From: Rudaea sp.
GTDB taxonomy: Bacteria; Pseudomonadota; Gammaproteobacteria; Xanthomonadales; Rhodanobacteraceae
Length of the DNA stretch: 54,218 bases
Reading direction: 5' to 3'
Assembly (NCBI GenBank): GCA_031291055.1
Contig: JARLJU010000269.1
Location: forward strand, 1-54,218
In this document: positions 8,841-18,446 of the stretch, piece by piece
Numbering within the stretch: position 1 is the stretch's first letter
How the letters are laid out: each line of letters starts with the position of its first letter
The notes under the pieces: model-generated
The model's input: only the letters and a program-made list of their open reading frames with translations
What the model was told of the DNA's origin: nothing
Databases searched by the model: none
Position numbers and translations under genes: made by a program

Positions 8841-10736
8841 TCAGGCGGCGCCGTGGAGACGATCGACAAAGGCGGACAACGGCATGCTGCCGAGATCTTC
8901 CCCGGATCGGGTACGCACGGCAACAAGCCCATTCTCCTTCTCGCGATCGCCGACCACCAGAAGGTACGGGACTTTTTGCAGCGTGTGCTCGCGGATTTTA
9001 TATCCGATCTTCTCGTTACGCAAATCCTGCTCGACCCGGAATCCTTGTTTTACAAGGGTTTGCGCCACGGAGGCCGTATATTCGGCCTGCGCGTCGGTAA
9101 TATTCATGACGACGGCCTGGATCGGCGCCAGCCAGACCGGGAACATTCCGGCGTGATGCTCGATCAGGATGCCGATGAACCGCTCCAGCGAGCCGACGAT
9201 GGCCCGGTGCAGCATGACCGGGGTGTGGCGCTGCGAATCCTCGCCGACATATTCGGCACCGAGCCGCCCCGGCATCGAGAAATCGACCTGCATTGTGCCC
9301 ACCTGCCAGGCGCGGCCGATCGAATCCTTCATGTGGTATTCGATCTTGGGCCCATAAAACGCACCCTCGCCCGGCAATTCCTGCCATTCCACGCCGCAGG
9401 CACGCAAAGCGTCGCGCAGGGCATTCTCCGCCTTGTCCCAGACCTCATCCGACCCGATGCGCTGATCCGGCCGCAAGGCGATCTTCAGCCCGATGTCGGA
9501 AAAACCGAAATGCGCATACACCGCCATTGCCTGGCGGTGAAATGCGACGACCTCGCCCTCGATCTGACTTTCCAGGCAAAAGATGTGGCCATCGTCCTGG
9601 ACGAAACCGCGCACGCGCATCAGGCCATGCAGGGCGCCGGAAGGCTCGTTGCGATGGCAGGAACCGAATTCGCCGTAGCGGATCGGCAGTTCGCGATAGC
9701 TGTGCAGGCCATGGTTGTAGATCATCACGTGGCCGGGGCAGTTCATCGGCTTGATCGCGTAGTCGCGATTCTCCGACGAAGTCAGGAACATGTTGTCGCG
9801 ATAGTTCTGCCAATGTCCGGTTTTTTCCCACAGGGACTTGTCCAGGATCTGCGGGCAGCGCACTTCCTGATAGCCGCTGTCCTTGTAGACCTGGCGCATG
9901 TACTGCTCGACGACCTGCCAGATCGACCAGCCCTTGGGATGCCAGAACACCAGGCCAGGCGCTTCTTCCTGCAGATGGAACAGGTCGAGTTGTTTGCCCA
10001 GCTTGCGGTGATCGCGCTTCTCGGCCTCCTCGATATTGCTCAGGTACTGCTTGAGATCCTTCTCGTTCAGCCACGCCGTGCCATAGATGCGCTGCAGCAT
10101 CTCGTTGTCCGAATTGCCGCGCCAATACGCGCCGGCGACCTTCATCAGCTTGAATACCTTGAGCTTGTTCGTGTTCGGCACGTGCGGGCCGCGGCACAAA
10201 TCCACAAACTCGCCTTGTGCATAAAGCGACAATTCCTCGTTGGCCGGAATGCTTTCGATGATCTGCGCCTTGTATTCCTCTTTCTTGTCGCGGAAGAACT
10301 GCACCGCCGCGTCGCGCTGCATGACCGAGCGCGATACCGGCAGGCTCTCGACCGCGATCTTCTTCATCTCCGCCTCGATTGTTTCCAGGTCTTCCGGCGT
10401 GAACGGCGTCTTGCGCGCGAAATCGTAGAAAAAGCCGTTCTCGATCACCGGGCCGATCGTTACCTGGGTATCCGGAAACAGCCGCTGCGTGGCCTGCGCG
10501 AGCAGGTGCGCCGTCGAGTGGCGGATGACGTCGACCGCCTCCGGGCTCTTCTCGGTGACGATGGCGACGTTCGCATCGTGATCAATGCGGAAACTCGTGT
10601 CGACCAGCTGGCCGTCAACCTTGCCGGCGAGCGCGGCCTTGGCCAGGCCGGCGCCGATCGACGCGGCGACGTCCTGCACGGATACGGGATTCTCGAACTG
10701 TCGCTGGCTGCCGTCGGGGAGCGTGATGTTGATCAT
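8841..10736 (-). CDS. thrS: Threonyl-tRNA synthetase
   Basis: 631 residues from ATG 10736 ([10 protein letters not shown]), with GGAAA upstream; a 15-codon extension from 10781 would run through the leader hairpin and is rejected. Domains: TGS (about 1-60), editing domain with [10 protein letters not shown] and VDLCRGPHV, catalytic class II core with [11 protein letters not shown] and [14 protein letters not shown] (zinc ligands Cys and His), and a C-terminal anticodon-binding domain from about 530. It charges tRNA-Thr and edits Ser-tRNA-Thr. It is the first gene of the thrS-infC-rpmI-rplT-pheST-ihfA series, and its leader contains a terminator-like structure. Confidence 0.97.
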   Translation of the reverse strand: MINITLPDGSQRQFENPVSVQDVAASIGAGLAKAALAGKVDGQLVDTSFRIDHDANVAIVTEKSPEAVDVIRHSTAHLLAQATQRLFPDTQVTIGPVIENGFFYDFARKTPFTPEDLETIEAEMKKIAVESLPVSRSVMQRDAAVQFFRDKKEEYKAQIIESIPANEELSLYAQGEFVDLCRGPHVPNTNKLKVFKLMKVAGAYWRGNSDNEMLQRIYGTAWLNEKDLKQYLSNIEEAEKRDHRKLGKQLDLFHLQEEAPGLVFWHPKGWSIWQVVEQYMRQVYKDSGYQEVRCPQILDKSLWEKTGHWQNYRDNMFLTSSENRDYAIKPMNCPGHVMIYNHGLHSYRELPIRYGEFGSCHRNEPSGALHGLMRVRGFVQDDGHIFCLESQIEGEVVAFHRQAMAVYAHFGFSDIGLKIALRPDQRIGSDEVWDKAENALRDALRACGVEWQELPGEGAFYGPKIEYHMKDSIGRAWQVGTMQVDFSMPGRLGAEYVGEDSQRHTPVMLHRAIVGSLERFIGILIEHHAGMFPVWLAPIQAVVMNITDAQAEYTASVAQTLVKQGFRVEQDLRNEKIGYKIREHTLQKVPYLLVVGDREKENGLVAVRTRSGEDLGSMPLSAFVDRLHGAA

Positions 10737-10754
10737 GGCAAATTTCCGGACAAT

Positions 10755-10778
10755 AAAAAAAGGCGCCAGGCGCCTTTT
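10755..10778 (-). terminator. Intrinsic terminator in the thrS leader (attenuator candidate)
   Basis: On minus: AAAAGGCG (10778-10771 side), five-base loop, CGCCTTTT, then a run of seven T (10761-10755). It ends 18 bases before the thrS start. The gene on the other side (10970) is divergent, so no upstream transcript needs terminating; the element therefore lies in the thrS leader itself. Control of thrS by premature termination is the simplest reading. Confidence 0.65.
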
Positions 10779-10873
10779 CACGGGGCGACTTGGCGATCAT
10801 CGAATCAATTGTGGAAAGTTCGCGTTGACATGTCGCACGCTCGATCCGCGTTGGCCGCGGGCCACCCTGGGTT

Positions 10874-10879
10874 GTTATA
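10874..10879 (-). promoter_or_regulatory. Candidate -10 box for thrS
   Basis: TATAAC on the minus strand in the divergent spacer, about 140 bases upstream of the thrS start, leaving a long leader that includes the attenuator-like hairpin. No good -35 box stands at 17 bases, so this is weak. Confidence 0.25.
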
Positions 10880-10969
10880 GCCGATTTTCGCACGCCCCGC
10901 CGCTGCTTTCAATCGCAGCGCGACGCCCGGTCACCGATTCGCTACCATCGGACCGAAACATCCCGAGAC

Positions 10970-11908
10970 ATGGCCATGGCTCAAGGCACCCACGAATTCG
11001 TCGACGATCCGCGCAATGCCGACATCAAGATCTACGTCAACGGCGAGCTCAAACCGCGCGCCGAGGCCACGGTATCGGTATTCGATTCAGGCTTCATCCT
11101 CGGCGATGGCGTCTGGGAGGGCCTGCGCGTGCATGCAGGCCGCATCGCCTTCCTGGATCAGCACCTGGACCGCCTGTACGAAGGCGCGAAGGCCATTGAT
11201 ATGGATATCGGCCTGTCGCGCGACGATCTCTCCAGGGCGCTATACCGGACGCTGGCTGCAAACGGCATGACCGAGCACGCACATATCCGCCTGATGGTCA
11301 CGCGCGGCATCAAGCGCACGCCCTACCAGGACCCGCGCATGACGATCGGCCCGGCGACGATCGTGATCATTCCCGAGTACAAGAATCCCAAGCCTGAAAC
11401 CTTGACCCGCGGCATCCGCTTGTTCACCGTGCATGTGCGCCGCGGCGCGCCGGATGTGCAGGACCCCAAGCTCAACAGCCACAGCAAGCTGAACTGCATC
11501 ACGGCCTGCATTCAGGCAACCAAGGCCGGTGCCGACGAAGCACTGATGCTCGATCCGCACGGTTTTGTCGCCACCTGCAACTCGACGCATTTCTTCATCG
11601 TGCGCAAGGGCGAGGTGTGGACATCCAGCGGCATGTACTGCCTCGGCGGCATTACCCGCGCCAATGTCCTGCGCATGTGCCGTGAGAACGGCATTCCCGC
11701 GTTCGAGAAGAGCTTCAGCCTTACCGACGTCTACGGCGCTGACGAGGCCTTCGTCACCGGCACGTTCGCCGGCGTGGCGCCAGTAACCGAGATCGATGGC
11801 CGCACGATCAGCGACGCGCGCGGACCAATGGTCGAGCGCCTGCAGAACCTGTATCGGGAACTGATCGCGCGCGACGTCGCCGCGCGCAACTTGCCTCGGC
11901 CAAATTGA
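10970..11908 (+). CDS. PLP-dependent class IV aminotransferase (IlvE/D-amino acid aminotransferase-like)
   Basis: 312 residues of fold-type IV. The start region IYVNGELKPRAEATVSVFDSGF (in part) and GDGVWEGLRVHAGRI are typical. KLNSHSKLNCITAC contains the lysine expected to bind PLP, ADEALMLDPHGFVATCNSTHFF is the substrate and phosphate region, and GGITRANVLRMC follows. The family includes branched-chain aminotransferase, D-amino acid aminotransferase and aminodeoxychorismate lyase; the sequence does not decide among them. The start is ATG 10970 or ATG 10976. The stop overlaps the ribosome-binding region of the next gene, which begins two bases later, so the two are probably one operon. The spacer to thrS is divergent. 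Confidence 0.9.
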   Translation: MAMAQGTHEFVDDPRNADIKIYVNGELKPRAEATVSVFDSGFILGDGVWEGLRVHAGRIAFLDQHLDRLYEGAKAIDMDIGLSRDDLSRALYRTLAANGMTEHAHIRLMVTRGIKRTPYQDPRMTIGPATIVIIPEYKNPKPETLTRGIRLFTVHVRRGAPDVQDPKLNSHSKLNCITACIQATKAGADEALMLDPHGFVATCNSTHFFIVRKGEVWTSSGMYCLGGITRANVLRMCRENGIPAFEKSFSLTDVYGADEAFVTGTFAGVAPVTEIDGRTISDARGPMVERLQNLYRELIARDVAARNLPRPN

Positions 11909-11910
11909 GC

Positions 11911-12645
11911 ATGGCCGAACCGCTGCGCATCGCGATGTGGTCGGGGCCGCGCAATATCTCGACCGCGATGATGCGCGCGTTCGAGAACCGTGGCGATTGC
12001 GCCGTCGTCGACGAACCGTTCTATGCGCACTACCTGCATGCATCGGGGCTGGATCATCCCGGCCGCGACGAGGTGATCGCCGCGGGCGAGACCGATTGGC
12101 ACCGCGTCGTTGCCGATCTGGTCGGCCCCGTGCGGCACGGCAAGCCGGTGTTCTACCAGAAGCACATGACCCATCACATGCTGCCACATATCGGGCATGA
12201 CTGGTTCAATGCGGTGACTCATGTTTTCCTGATCCGCGATCCGCGCGAAGTGCTGCTGTCGTATCTGAAGAGCCGGCCGCATGCGACCGCCGAGGATATC
12301 GGCATGCCGCAGGAAGCGGCGCTTTACGATGAGATAGCCCGCCGCACGGGCGCCGCGCCGCCGGTCATCGATGCAGATGAATTTCTCAGACAACCCGAAC
12401 GCCATTTGCGCGCATTGTGTACTTTGCTGCAAATCCCTTTCACTGACCGCATGCTGCACTGGCCGAGCGGCCCGCGCGCCAGCGATGGCATCTGGGCACC
12501 TTACTGGTACGATGCCGTGCTCAAATCCACCGGATTTGAACCGTGGCGCGAACGCGACTTGTGCGTACCCGACGTACATCGCGCCTTGATCGATCAATGC
12601 TTGCCAGCCTACGAATTCCTGTATTCGCGCCGGATGCTCGTCTAG
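11911..12645 (+). CDS. Sulfotransferase-family protein
   Basis: About 244 residues starting MAEPLRIAMWSGPRNISTAMM. The WSGPRNIST segment is a P-loop-like 5'-phosphosulfate-binding motif. HVFLIRDPREVLLSYLKSRP matches the 3'-phosphate-binding RDPR..S block. Such enzymes move sulfate from PAPS to an acceptor; the acceptor is unknown. It begins two bases after the aminotransferase stop (a TTG at 11905 inside the overlap is less likely). Pairing with a class IV aminotransferase suggests action on an amino-acid-derived compound, but this is only inferred. No signal peptide; cytoplasmic. Confidence 0.85.
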   Translation: MAEPLRIAMWSGPRNISTAMMRAFENRGDCAVVDEPFYAHYLHASGLDHPGRDEVIAAGETDWHRVVADLVGPVRHGKPVFYQKHMTHHMLPHIGHDWFNAVTHVFLIRDPREVLLSYLKSRPHATAEDIGMPQEAALYDEIARRTGAAPPVIDADEFLRQPERHLRALCTLLQIPFTDRMLHWPSGPRASDGIWAPYWYDAVLKSTGFEPWRERDLCVPDVHRALIDQCLPAYEFLYSRRMLV

Positions 12646-12757
12646 AAACGATCCGGCAAAAACCCTTTCCCCGAGCGCAACGCCGCAGGCGCGAAGTCGA
12701 AGGGTCGCTGTCAGCGCGCGTTTCGCCTCCGCTGCGCTACGCCCGACACGAACGTCT

Positions 12758-14848
12758 TCAGCTTGCTGCTTCCACCCACACCGGCAACCCGTTCAGGGCC
12801 GCGTTGCCCGAAGCGCCATCGAGTGCCGCCGGGTCGGTCAGGTCGTTGTAGCTTGCGCCGACCACGGCCGCCGCGCGCGTCAACCGCACGCCGTCGCGCT
12901 GATGACCGAAACCGTGCGGCAGACAGACGACACCTGGCATCATCGTTTCGCTGGCGCGCGCTTCGACACTGATCGCTCCGGTGCGCGAGCGCATCCGCAC
13001 GGTGGTCCCATCTTCGAGGCCGCGCGCGAACAGATCGGCCGGATGCATCAGCAGGTGATGGCGCGGCTTGCCTTTGACCAGTCGAGCCGCGTTGTGCATC
13101 CAGGAATTGTTGCTGCGGATTTCACGCCGGCCGATCAGTCGCAAGGTGTCCACGGGCATCGGTTCGCGGATTTGTGCCTTGAGCCGCGCCACTTCATCGA
13201 GCAACAGTGATGGCGCACATTCGATGGATCCACTCGCGGTTTGCAGGCGCGTCAACAGATTCGGGCGCAACGGACCCAGATCCAGTCCGTGCGGCGCGGC
13301 GGCAAGCTCATCGAAATCCAGCCCCGAACCCCCTCGCTTCAATCCTGCGGCAATCACAGCGGCAGGCTCAGGCAACGCAGCAAACGGCTTACCTGCGGCC
13401 TGCGCATAGGCGGCGCCGAGCGCGTTGAATATCTCCCAATCAGCGCGCTCGTCACCGGCTTGCGGCCACAACGGTGCATTCACGCGCGCAACCCTGCGTA
13501 CCGCGAAGGAGTTGAAGATCAGATCGTAGTGATATTGCGTGAACGGCGACGCCGGCGGCAGGATCAGATCAGCATGACGCGTCGTCTCATTTATATACAC
13601 ATCGACCGAGACCATGAAATCCAGCGTGCCGAGCGCCGCTTCGAGTGCCCGCCCATCCGGCGTGGACAGCACCGGATTGCCTGCGCTGGTCAGCAGCGCA
13701 CGGATCTGGCCGCTGCCCGGCGTCGCGATCTCTTCGACCAGGGCCGCGACCGGCAACTCCCCGGCGAATTCCTGCAGGCCGCGCACCCTGCTTTTCCAGC
13801 GCCCGCGCGCTCCGGGCGCCGTGCCCTCGCCGGTCAGCGGAATGGCGGCATCGTTCGGCAGCACGCCGCCTTCGCGATCCAGATTGCCGGTGTATAAATT
13901 TATCAACTGGATCAACCACTGCGTCAGCGTGCCGAACGTCTGCGTCGACACCCCCATGCGCCCATACACGGCGGCACGCGGCGCGGCGTCCAGTTCGCAC
14001 GCGATGCGTTCGATCGTCGCAACCGCGATCCCAGTGTGCACGGCGATCATTTCAACGTCGAATGCACTCAGCGCCGCCAGGGCGACGTCCAGATCCCTGA
14101 CCTTGCCGGCGTAACCTTGCAGCCGCGGCGGACGCTGCCGCTTGAGCACATTGATCACGCCGATCAGGAACAGGGCGTCGGTGCCGGGACGGATGAAAAC
14201 GTGTTCGCTCGCCACATCAGCCGTCTCGGTGCGGCGCGGGTCGACGACGACAAGCTTGCCGCGCGCCGTCAGTGCCTTCAGGCGCCTTGCAATTCCAGGC
14301 GCCGTCATCAGGCTGCCCATCGATGCCAGCGGATTGGCACCGAGCATCAGGAAATAGTCGGTGCGGTCCACATCCGGGATCGGCAGCAGGAACTGGTGCC
14401 CGTACATTTGTGCACAAACCAGTTGATGCGGCCACTGATCCACCGAGGATGCGGAAAAGACGTTCGGCGTTTTCAGCGCGCGCAGCAGCGGCGGCAGGTA
14501 GGCGATGTGGCCGAGATGATGCACGTTCGGATTGCCAAGATAGACGCCGACTGCGCTGGCGCCATGCTTGAGCTGCACAGCGGCCAGGCGCTCGCCCGCC
14601 AGGGCGAAGGCTTCATCCCAGCCGATCTCCTCCCACTCGTTGCCGCGTCGGCGCAGCGGATGTTTCAGCCGGTCGGTGTCGGTTTCCAGATCGAGAATCG
14701 CGTTGCCTTTCGGGCAGATATGGCCCTGGCTGAAGGGATCGGCATCGTCGCCGCGAATTGCCACCAGGCGCTGCGCTTCGAACTGGAAATCCAGCCCGCA
14801 GATCGCCTCGCAGAGCGGACAGGCACGAAATCGCGACTCACGAGTCAT
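12758..14848 (-). CDS. Molybdopterin-dependent oxidoreductase (formate dehydrogenase/nitrate reductase superfamily)
   Basis: About 696 residues. The N-terminal 4Fe-4S site is CPLCEAICGL with a fourth Cys in GHICPKGNAI. The bis-MGD domains follow: GWDEAFALAGERL, LMLGANPLASMGS, KLVVVDPRRTETADVASEHVFIRPGTD (in part), then LIQLINLYTGNLDREGG. A C-terminal dinucleotide-binding barrel contains NSWMHNAARLVKG and PHGFGHQRDG. There is no Tat signal, so it is probably cytoplasmic. The substrate is not evident; no electron-transfer subunit or cofactor gene lies nearby. Start ATG 14848 has AGGGG seven bases upstream; ATG 14863 is possible. It is divergent from the M14 peptidase gene. Confidence 0.9.
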   Translation of the reverse strand: MTRESRFRACPLCEAICGLDFQFEAQRLVAIRGDDADPFSQGHICPKGNAILDLETDTDRLKHPLRRRGNEWEEIGWDEAFALAGERLAAVQLKHGASAVGVYLGNPNVHHLGHIAYLPPLLRALKTPNVFSASSVDQWPHQLVCAQMYGHQFLLPIPDVDRTDYFLMLGANPLASMGSLMTAPGIARRLKALTARGKLVVVDPRRTETADVASEHVFIRPGTDALFLIGVINVLKRQRPPRLQGYAGKVRDLDVALAALSAFDVEMIAVHTGIAVATIERIACELDAAPRAAVYGRMGVSTQTFGTLTQWLIQLINLYTGNLDREGGVLPNDAAIPLTGEGTAPGARGRWKSRVRGLQEFAGELPVAALVEEIATPGSGQIRALLTSAGNPVLSTPDGRALEAALGTLDFMVSVDVYINETTRHADLILPPASPFTQYHYDLIFNSFAVRRVARVNAPLWPQAGDERADWEIFNALGAAYAQAAGKPFAALPEPAAVIAAGLKRGGSGLDFDELAAAPHGLDLGPLRPNLLTRLQTASGSIECAPSLLLDEVARLKAQIREPMPVDTLRLIGRREIRSNNSWMHNAARLVKGKPRHHLLMHPADLFARGLEDGTTVRMRSRTGAISVEARASETMMPGVVCLPHGFGHQRDGVRLTRAAAVVGASYNDLTDPAALDGASGNAALNGLPVWVEAAS

Positions 14849-14997
14849 GGCAGCCCCTTTCATCGATGCGACGATAGTAGCGATTCGCGGGCAACGCGGC
14901 TAACCAGCCATTTCTCCACCCATGACTTCGCGCCGATGACGAACCGACTCGCGGCGGTTATGCTCGGCCACCTTTCGGGCAGCCAGCGGAGCGTCGC

Positions 14998-17982
14998 ATG
15001 CGTCACACCACCCTCGGATTTGTTCTCGCTGTCGCCGCTGCCGCGCATGCGGGCATCCTTCGCGCCGACAGCACGTATGCGCGCGACCCGCAACAAAAAG
15101 TGGATACGGCGTACGCGCAGAAGATCGCGCAGTACACAACCGACCCGCAGTTCAATTCGCCGCTGACCGACTATCTGCCCGCTGCAGACGCGGTGCCGAC
15201 GCCGGCAAAGGTACTGGGCGACGTCGCCGGCGCACCGAACATGCTGCCGTACTCGAAGGATGTCTACCGCTATTTCGACATGCTCGCCGCCGCAAGTCCA
15301 CGGGTGAAGGTGTACCGGATCGGCAAGAGCGAGGAAGGCCGCGATATGATCGCGGTGGCGATTGCCGACGAGGCCGTGCTCGCAGACCTGAAGTCCAACG
15401 ACGCACGCCTGGCCCAGCTCGCCGATCCGCGCGTCATCGGCATGGACGATACCAGAGCGGACGTGCTGGTCGCGCAGTCCACGCCCGTCTACTACATCAC
15501 CGGCACCATTCACTCGACTGAAACCGGCGCCCCGACCGCATTGATGGAACTGGCCTACCGCCTGGCCGTCGACGATGCGCCTTACATCAGGAATATCCGT
15601 GCGCATGTGATCACGCTGATCACGCCGATCGTGGAAGTCGATGGCCGCGACCGCATGGTGGATTTGTACAACTGGCACCGCGCGCATCCCGGCGAGAACC
15701 GCCCGCACCTGCTCTACTGGGGCCACTACGTTGCCCACGACAACAATCGCGACGCAATGGGCCTGACCCTGAACCTGTCGCGCAACATCCTCGACAACTA
15801 TCTGGGCTGGCACGCACAGGTGCTGCACGACCTGCACGAGTCGGTGCCGTTCCTCTACGACAACACTGTGGGCGACGGCCCGTACAACGCCTGGGTCGAT
15901 CCCATCCTGGTCAACGAATGGCAGCAGCTGGGCTGGGACAATGTGCAGGCGCTGACCAGGTTCGGCATGCCCGGCGTGTTCACGCACGGCGATTTCGATA
16001 CCTGGAGTCCGGGCTATCTGATGTTCATGGCGGCGATGCACAACGGCATCAGCCGCCTGTACGAAACGTTCGGCAATGGCGGCGCGGATACCGAGGAACG
16101 CATCCTGTCGCCGGAGGAATACGCACGCACCTGGTACAAGCCCAATCCGCCGCTGCCGAAAGTGATGTGGTCGCAGCGCAACAACAACAACTACGAACAG
16201 ACCGGCCTGCTCACCGCATTGAATTATTTCGCCGACAACTCGAAGCTGTTCCTGCACAACTTCTACCTGAAGGGCAAGCGCTCGATCGAGAAACCGGCCA
16301 TGGCCGGTCCTGCAGCCTACGTGTTCCCGGCCGATGATGTCCATGGCGACGCGCAAGCGCGACTGTTGCGCATCTTGCAGCTCCAGCACGTCGAAGTCAG
16401 TCGCGCACCGGCCGCGTTCACGGTGCAGGTGCCCGCGCCGGCGGAAAAGGCAAAAGAAGGCGGCGACGACAGCAAGGACGCAACGACAACACCGGACGCG
16501 AAAGCAAAAACCGTTGCGCGCACGTTTTCCGCGGGCAGTTATGTCGTGCGCATGGATCAGCCGTATGCGCGCATCGCAGATACCCTGCTGGACCGCCAGT
16601 ACTGGTCGCCCGACGACCCGCAGAAACATCCGTACGACGACACCGGCTGGACTTTCGGCGCCCTGTTCGGCACCGACGTCGCGCGCGTGACCGACGTGGC
16701 CATCCTGAAGACGCCGATGACTTCCGTGCGGGAACCGGTCGAGGCCGCCGGCGGCATCCATGGCAGCGGCAGCATCTACCTGATCGACAATCATGCCGAC
16801 GCGTCGCTGATAACCCTGCGTTATGCGCTCAAGGGCGCCGACATCGCCGTGGCCGACAAGCCGTTTACTGCCGCCGGCCGCGGCTTCGGCGTCGGTGCCT
16901 GGATTGTGCACAAAGTGGATAATGCAGCATTGTCCAGAAAGCTGTCCGAGCTCGGCCTCGACGCCTGGGCGGTCGCCGCCGCACCGGATGTGGCTTCGCA
17001 CCGCATCGGCACGCCGCGCATCGCACTGATGCATACCTGGCTGTCTACGCAGACCGAAGGCTGGTGGCGGATGGCGCTGGACAAGCTCGGCGTGCCTTAC
17101 AGCTACATCAATACCCAGACTGTCGCACACGAGGAAAATCTGCGCGGCAAGTACGACGTGATCCTGTTCGGTCCGGTCGGTTTCGACAGCTCGCAGATGA
17201 TCGTCGACGGCCTGCCGATGTGGGGCAACGCGATGCCGTGGAAAACCACGGCGCTGACGCCTAACCTGGGAAAAATCGACGCCACCGACGACATTCGTCC
17301 TGGCCTGGGCGCAAGCGGACTGGCGCACCTGAAGCGCTTTGTCGAACAGGGCGGACTTTTCGTCACCGCGGGCGATAGCGCAAAATTCGCGATCGATTTC
17401 GGCTTGGCGCCCGGCGTTTCCGTCGCGCCGGCCAAGGACCTCAGGGTAGTGGGCAGCGTGCTGACGGCCGAAGTCGTGAATGCGAACGATCCGATCGCGC
17501 ATGGCTACACCGGGTCTTTTGGCGTCTACAGTGCCGACGGCATGTCGTTCAAGCTCAGCAATCTGGTGACCGGCGACGACGGCTTGCCGAATGCCAAGGA
17601 TTACAAGCGTCCGACCGGGCGCGGCGGCCCGCACGATGCCGACATGCCAGAAGGTCGCAGCGCAGCCGACGCGCCGGAATTGCCGAGCGCAAAAACATGG
17701 GAAGCGTTGCCGCTGAATTCCGAACAGTTGCGCAACAATCTGTTTGCGATTCCGGCCGACCAGCGCCCGCACACAGTCGTGCGATTCGGCAATGCCGATG
17801 TCCTGCTCGTCTCCGGCCTGCTCCAGGGCGGCGGCGCGCTGGCCGAACGCGCGGCGGTTGTCGATGCGCGCTATGGCAAGGGCCATACCTTGCTGTTTGC
17901 GATCAACCCGATCTGGCGGGGCGAAACCGTCGGCAGCTACGCCCTGGTATTCAATGCCATACTGAACTTCGATCGGCTGTAG
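14998..17982 (+). CDS. Secreted M14-family zinc carboxypeptidase, large form
   Basis: 994 residues with a signal peptide of about 23 residues (LGFVLAVAAAAHAG). The M14 domain spans about 70-420. Zinc ligands His and Glu occur in TGTIHSTETGAP (near 171 and 174), followed by TPIVEVDGRDRMVDLYN, and a further His in LHDLHESVPF. A Lys/Asp-rich low-complexity linker (around 480-505, AEKAKEGGDDSKDATTT) separates this from a long C-terminal region of about 480 residues. That region ends like class I glutamine amidotransferase-type folds (LKRFVEQGGLFVTAGDS, NPIWRGETVGSYALVFNAIL). The protein is probably periplasmic or extracellular and digests peptides. GGAG stands before the ATG. Confidence 0.9.
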   Translation: MRHTTLGFVLAVAAAAHAGILRADSTYARDPQQKVDTAYAQKIAQYTTDPQFNSPLTDYLPAADAVPTPAKVLGDVAGAPNMLPYSKDVYRYFDMLAAASPRVKVYRIGKSEEGRDMIAVAIADEAVLADLKSNDARLAQLADPRVIGMDDTRADVLVAQSTPVYYITGTIHSTETGAPTALMELAYRLAVDDAPYIRNIRAHVITLITPIVEVDGRDRMVDLYNWHRAHPGENRPHLLYWGHYVAHDNNRDAMGLTLNLSRNILDNYLGWHAQVLHDLHESVPFLYDNTVGDGPYNAWVDPILVNEWQQLGWDNVQALTRFGMPGVFTHGDFDTWSPGYLMFMAAMHNGISRLYETFGNGGADTEERILSPEEYARTWYKPNPPLPKVMWSQRNNNNYEQTGLLTALNYFADNSKLFLHNFYLKGKRSIEKPAMAGPAAYVFPADDVHGDAQARLLRILQLQHVEVSRAPAAFTVQVPAPAEKAKEGGDDSKDATTTPDAKAKTVARTFSAGSYVVRMDQPYARIADTLLDRQYWSPDDPQKHPYDDTGWTFGALFGTDVARVTDVAILKTPMTSVREPVEAAGGIHGSGSIYLIDNHADASLITLRYALKGADIAVADKPFTAAGRGFGVGAWIVHKVDNAALSRKLSELGLDAWAVAAAPDVASHRIGTPRIALMHTWLSTQTEGWWRMALDKLGVPYSYINTQTVAHEENLRGKYDVILFGPVGFDSSQMIVDGLPMWGNAMPWKTTALTPNLGKIDATDDIRPGLGASGLAHLKRFVEQGGLFVTAGDSAKFAIDFGLAPGVSVAPAKDLRVVGSVLTAEVVNANDPIAHGYTGSFGVYSADGMSFKLSNLVTGDDGLPNAKDYKRPTGRGGPHDADMPEGRSAADAPELPSAKTWEALPLNSEQLRNNLFAIPADQRPHTVVRFGNADVLLVSGLLQGGGALAERAAVVDARYGKGHTLLFAINPIWRGETVGSYALVFNAILNFDRL

Positions 17983-18368
17983 CTTCCTCCGGCACAAACC
18001 ACGTCATCTGCTGGGCGTGGTCGATCCGTATGGCCCGCTATCTATCTTGATCGGCGGCTGCAATCTGTCGGCAACAGTTATCCGGACGGGACTCTCATTC
18101 GGCGTCGTCGGTCACAGACTGCCCCGTTGGAATCGTCCAGAATCGGCTTGTGCTCGAGGCAACTGCAATCAGTCAATACGGCCAGGCGGAGGGATTGAGG
18201 GCGCAGGCGGTAGTATTCGGCGGCCAGACGGCAACAACCGACGTTGTAGGCTTCCGCCTTCCGGTGCAGGCTTGGCGCGGCAGGCTATTGATTGGCCCCC
18301 GCCTGTTGGGCGGTGGCGGCTTGGGTCCAGTGCGGCGGGAAGAGGGATGGCTGTAACCAAAACATGAT
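17983..18368. other. Intergenic stretch before the first DUF1800 cassette
   Basis: Short open frames on both strands look like chance frames; none resembles a known family. No clear terminator follows the M14 peptidase gene. The cassette promoter should lie here but no convincing -35/-10 pair is visible. Confidence 0.4.
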
Positions 18369-18446
18369 AATCCGGTTCGCAAGCCCATCCCGGCGCGAGC
18401 CGGATTAGGCAGTGGACTGGGTAAGAGGCAATCGAGGAATCAATCC
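18369..18446 (+). promoter_or_regulatory. Cassette 1 leader: 12-bp hairpin and conserved ribosome-binding stretch
   Basis: AATCCGGTTCGC (18369-18380) pairs with GCGAGCCGGATT (18395-18406) with one wobble pair. After it comes TAAGAGGCAATCGAGGA at about 18420-18437, which recurs almost unchanged before the second cassette. GAGG serves as the ribosome-binding site for ATG 18447. Confidence 0.55.

Noticed and set aside
10825..10853. TTGACA on plus as promoter of the aminotransferase gene
   Set aside because: No -10-like hexamer stands 16-18 bases downstream.
8853..10880. 675-codon open frame on plus
   Set aside because: Antisense shadow of thrS with no recognisable domain.
14860..17997. 1045-codon open frame on minus
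   Set aside because: Antisense to the M14 peptidase, which has a signal peptide, ribosome binding site and conserved motifs.
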